From positions 1-33,941 of the forward strand of contig NZ_CACZDK010000047.1 of assembly GCF_902779965.1 (NCBI RefSeq): a DNA stretch of 33,941 nucleotides. Reading direction: 5' to 3'. The notes under the pieces were generated by a model, which saw only the letters and a program-made list of their open reading frames with translations, did no database searches and was not told the origin of the DNA. Positions 33,066-33,941 of this stretch are shown here, in pieces. Numbering within the stretch: the first letter of the stretch is position 1; each line of letters begins with the position of its first letter. Made by a program: the position numbers and the translations under genes. The DNA is from Fibrobacter succinogenes. GTDB lineage: Bacteria; Fibrobacterota; Fibrobacteria; Fibrobacterales; Fibrobacteraceae.

Positions 33066-33243
33066 GAAACCGGCCGTCATTTTGGCGGATTCCATGGAAG
33101 AGTATATGGCTCCTCCTAATCCGTACAAAAACCCTCCTAAAGGCAAACTGAACTTGCTGGAACTGGGAAGATACGCAAGGCGTGTCGGGAAAACTGTTGA
33201 TAAATTGACCGCCGAGGAAATTCTACAGTTTAAGATTCCGTAA
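33052..33243 (+). CDS. Small 63-residue protein overlapping the GNAT gene
   Basis: Starts MNGIRKPAVILADSMEEYMA, then PPNPYKNPPKGKLNLLELGR and a basic C-terminal helix (YARRVGKTVDKLTAEEILQF). GGAGG stands 9 nt before ATG 33052. There are no membrane segments. The PPNPYKNPPKGKLNLLELGR stretch looks like a conserved docking or linker motif, but I do not recognise the family. The 14-nt overlap with the GNAT gene suggests the two act together, perhaps as partner or antitoxin. It does not look like the RHH antitoxins known for GNAT toxins, and it lies downstream rather than upstream. Confidence 0.6.
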   Translation: MNGIRKPAVILADSMEEYMAPPNPYKNPPKGKLNLLELGRYARRVGKTVDKLTAEEILQFKIP

Positions 33244-33653
33244 TACTGTGCACGTTCGATTCCCTAGAAGACATCGTTGTGCTTCGCAGTCAGCTTGATG
33301 CGTAATTATTTAATCATTAAAATATCAAGTTGATTTGATAATCAATAATTTTTTTGAAAAAAATACTGTGTCAAAATATGACGCTACAATGATGTAGACC
33401 GTTCGTCAAAACTTTCACTGCATCTGCGCCAATTGCAGAAACATATACAGCGACATTTGCTCCGACACCAATGACGCAGATTTGCTTCCCTTTGAAAGTT
33501 TGGCGAATTTGAAGCGATAATAAATAGATTGATTGTTCAAAACGTATCGAATGTTCTCGTATGCAAATATTATTCATTATAAAAAGTTTTAATTGTAAAA
33601 AAGAGTTTCCTTTTTCTACATTTGGTCTTGTAAAACTTAAAAAAGGATAAATC
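33244..33653. other. Gene-free stretch before purB
   Basis: AT-rich with no clear gene. On the minus strand a short frame near 33371-33500 reads KGKQICVIGVGANVAVYVSA, which looks coding-like but has no recognisable domain; it could be a gene relic. The AAAAAAGGATAA ribosome binding site of purB ends the stretch. Confidence 0.35.
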
Positions 33654-33941
33654 ATGCGTGATCAATTCGAAAGCCCGCTCATCAAGCGCTATGCTTCCAA
33701 GGAAATGAGTTTCATCTTCAGCCCGCAGTACAAGTTCCAGACTTGGCGCAAGCTGTGGATTTACCTCGCCGAATCCGAAATGGAACTCGGCCTCCCGATT
33801 ACGCAGGAGCAGGTGGACGAACTGAAGGCCCACGAGAAGGACATCAACTTCGAAGTCGCCGAAGAAGAAGAAAAGCGCCGCCGTCACGACGTGATGAGCC
33901 ACGTTTACGCTTACGGCGTGCAGTGCCCGAAGGCCAAGGGC
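33654..33941 (+). CDS. purB: Adenylosuccinate lyase, N-terminal part (cut by window edge)
   Basis: Enzyme of purine synthesis that releases fumarate from SAICAR and adenylosuccinate in the cytosol. The 96 codons present read [20 protein letters not shown], then [30 protein letters not shown] and [14 protein letters not shown], the conserved N-terminal helix bundle of PurB with RHDVM-H (first active-site loop). AAAGGATAA stands before the ATG, and GC-rich, codon-biased sequence starts abruptly here, as in the other highly expressed genes of the window. The remaining three quarters of the gene lie outside. Confidence 0.93.
   Translation, partial: MRDQFESPLIKRYASKEMSFIFSPQYKFQTWRKLWIYLAESEMELGLPITQEQVDELKAHEKDINFEVAEEEEKRRRHDVMSHVYAYGVQCPKAKG

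Overview
The window looks like a chromosomal piece of a Fibrobacter-type bacterium (phylum Fibrobacterota). This is inferred, since there is no rRNA gene here. The clues are a complete bacterial V-type ATPase operon of the Chlamydia/Bacteroidetes style (E, DUF2764, A, B, D, I, K), a recurrent TATATT -10 box, Wzi-type outer-membrane machinery, and many short dispersed hairpins of the TGTCATTCTGGAGC / TGTCATTGCGAG type in the intergenic DNA. The window is cut inside aspS at the left and inside purB at the right. No tRNA or rRNA gene was recognised.

Layout. 1-642: start of aspS (minus). 643-1990: a repeat-rich scar holding a C-terminal cas1 fragment, a decayed cas2 fragment, two CRISPR-like 35-nt repeats 199 nt apart, and two candidate small RNAs, each with its own promoter. 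This reads as the corpse of a type II-C CRISPR-Cas locus. 2006-3694: an AAA ATPase with a C-terminal PD-(D/E)XK-like site, sitting where the rest of the cas operon should be, behind a promoter with an operator-like palindrome. 3992-11743: the V-ATPase operon, with two K (rotor) genes that differ at sodium-ligand positions. 11900-13344: an AmgK-like sugar kinase and a PTS EIIA-like protein. 13458-18008: a surface-polysaccharide cluster (Wzi, two GT2 glycosyltransferases, a divergent GT4). 18016-18936: a MauE/DoxX-like membrane protein and a 64-residue membrane protein. 19567-21557: metG, with a frameshift and an internal deletion. 21846-23972: a nitroreductase and a lipoprotein 5'-nucleotidase.

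24833-33243 is an accessory, defence-like island: a UvrD-type helicase fused to an AddB/Cas4-like iron-sulphur nuclease, a type III-like Mod methyltransferase, a Res helicase-nuclease, then a GNAT acetyltransferase overlapping a 63-residue protein. The first three genes are 8-11 nt apart and on one strand, so they probably form one operon. The middle of mod has clearly different codon use from its flanks, as expected if the target-recognition domain was swapped by recombination. A structured-RNA candidate lies about 500 nt upstream of the helicase gene.

The most promising regions are (a) the 1.0-2.0 kb CRISPR scar with its two orphan RNAs, (b) the helicase-nuclease/Mod/Res operon with its mosaic mod gene, (c) the two non-equivalent V-ATPase K subunits, and (d) a TATATT-N6-start-codon arrangement at four genes that suggests leaderless transcripts.
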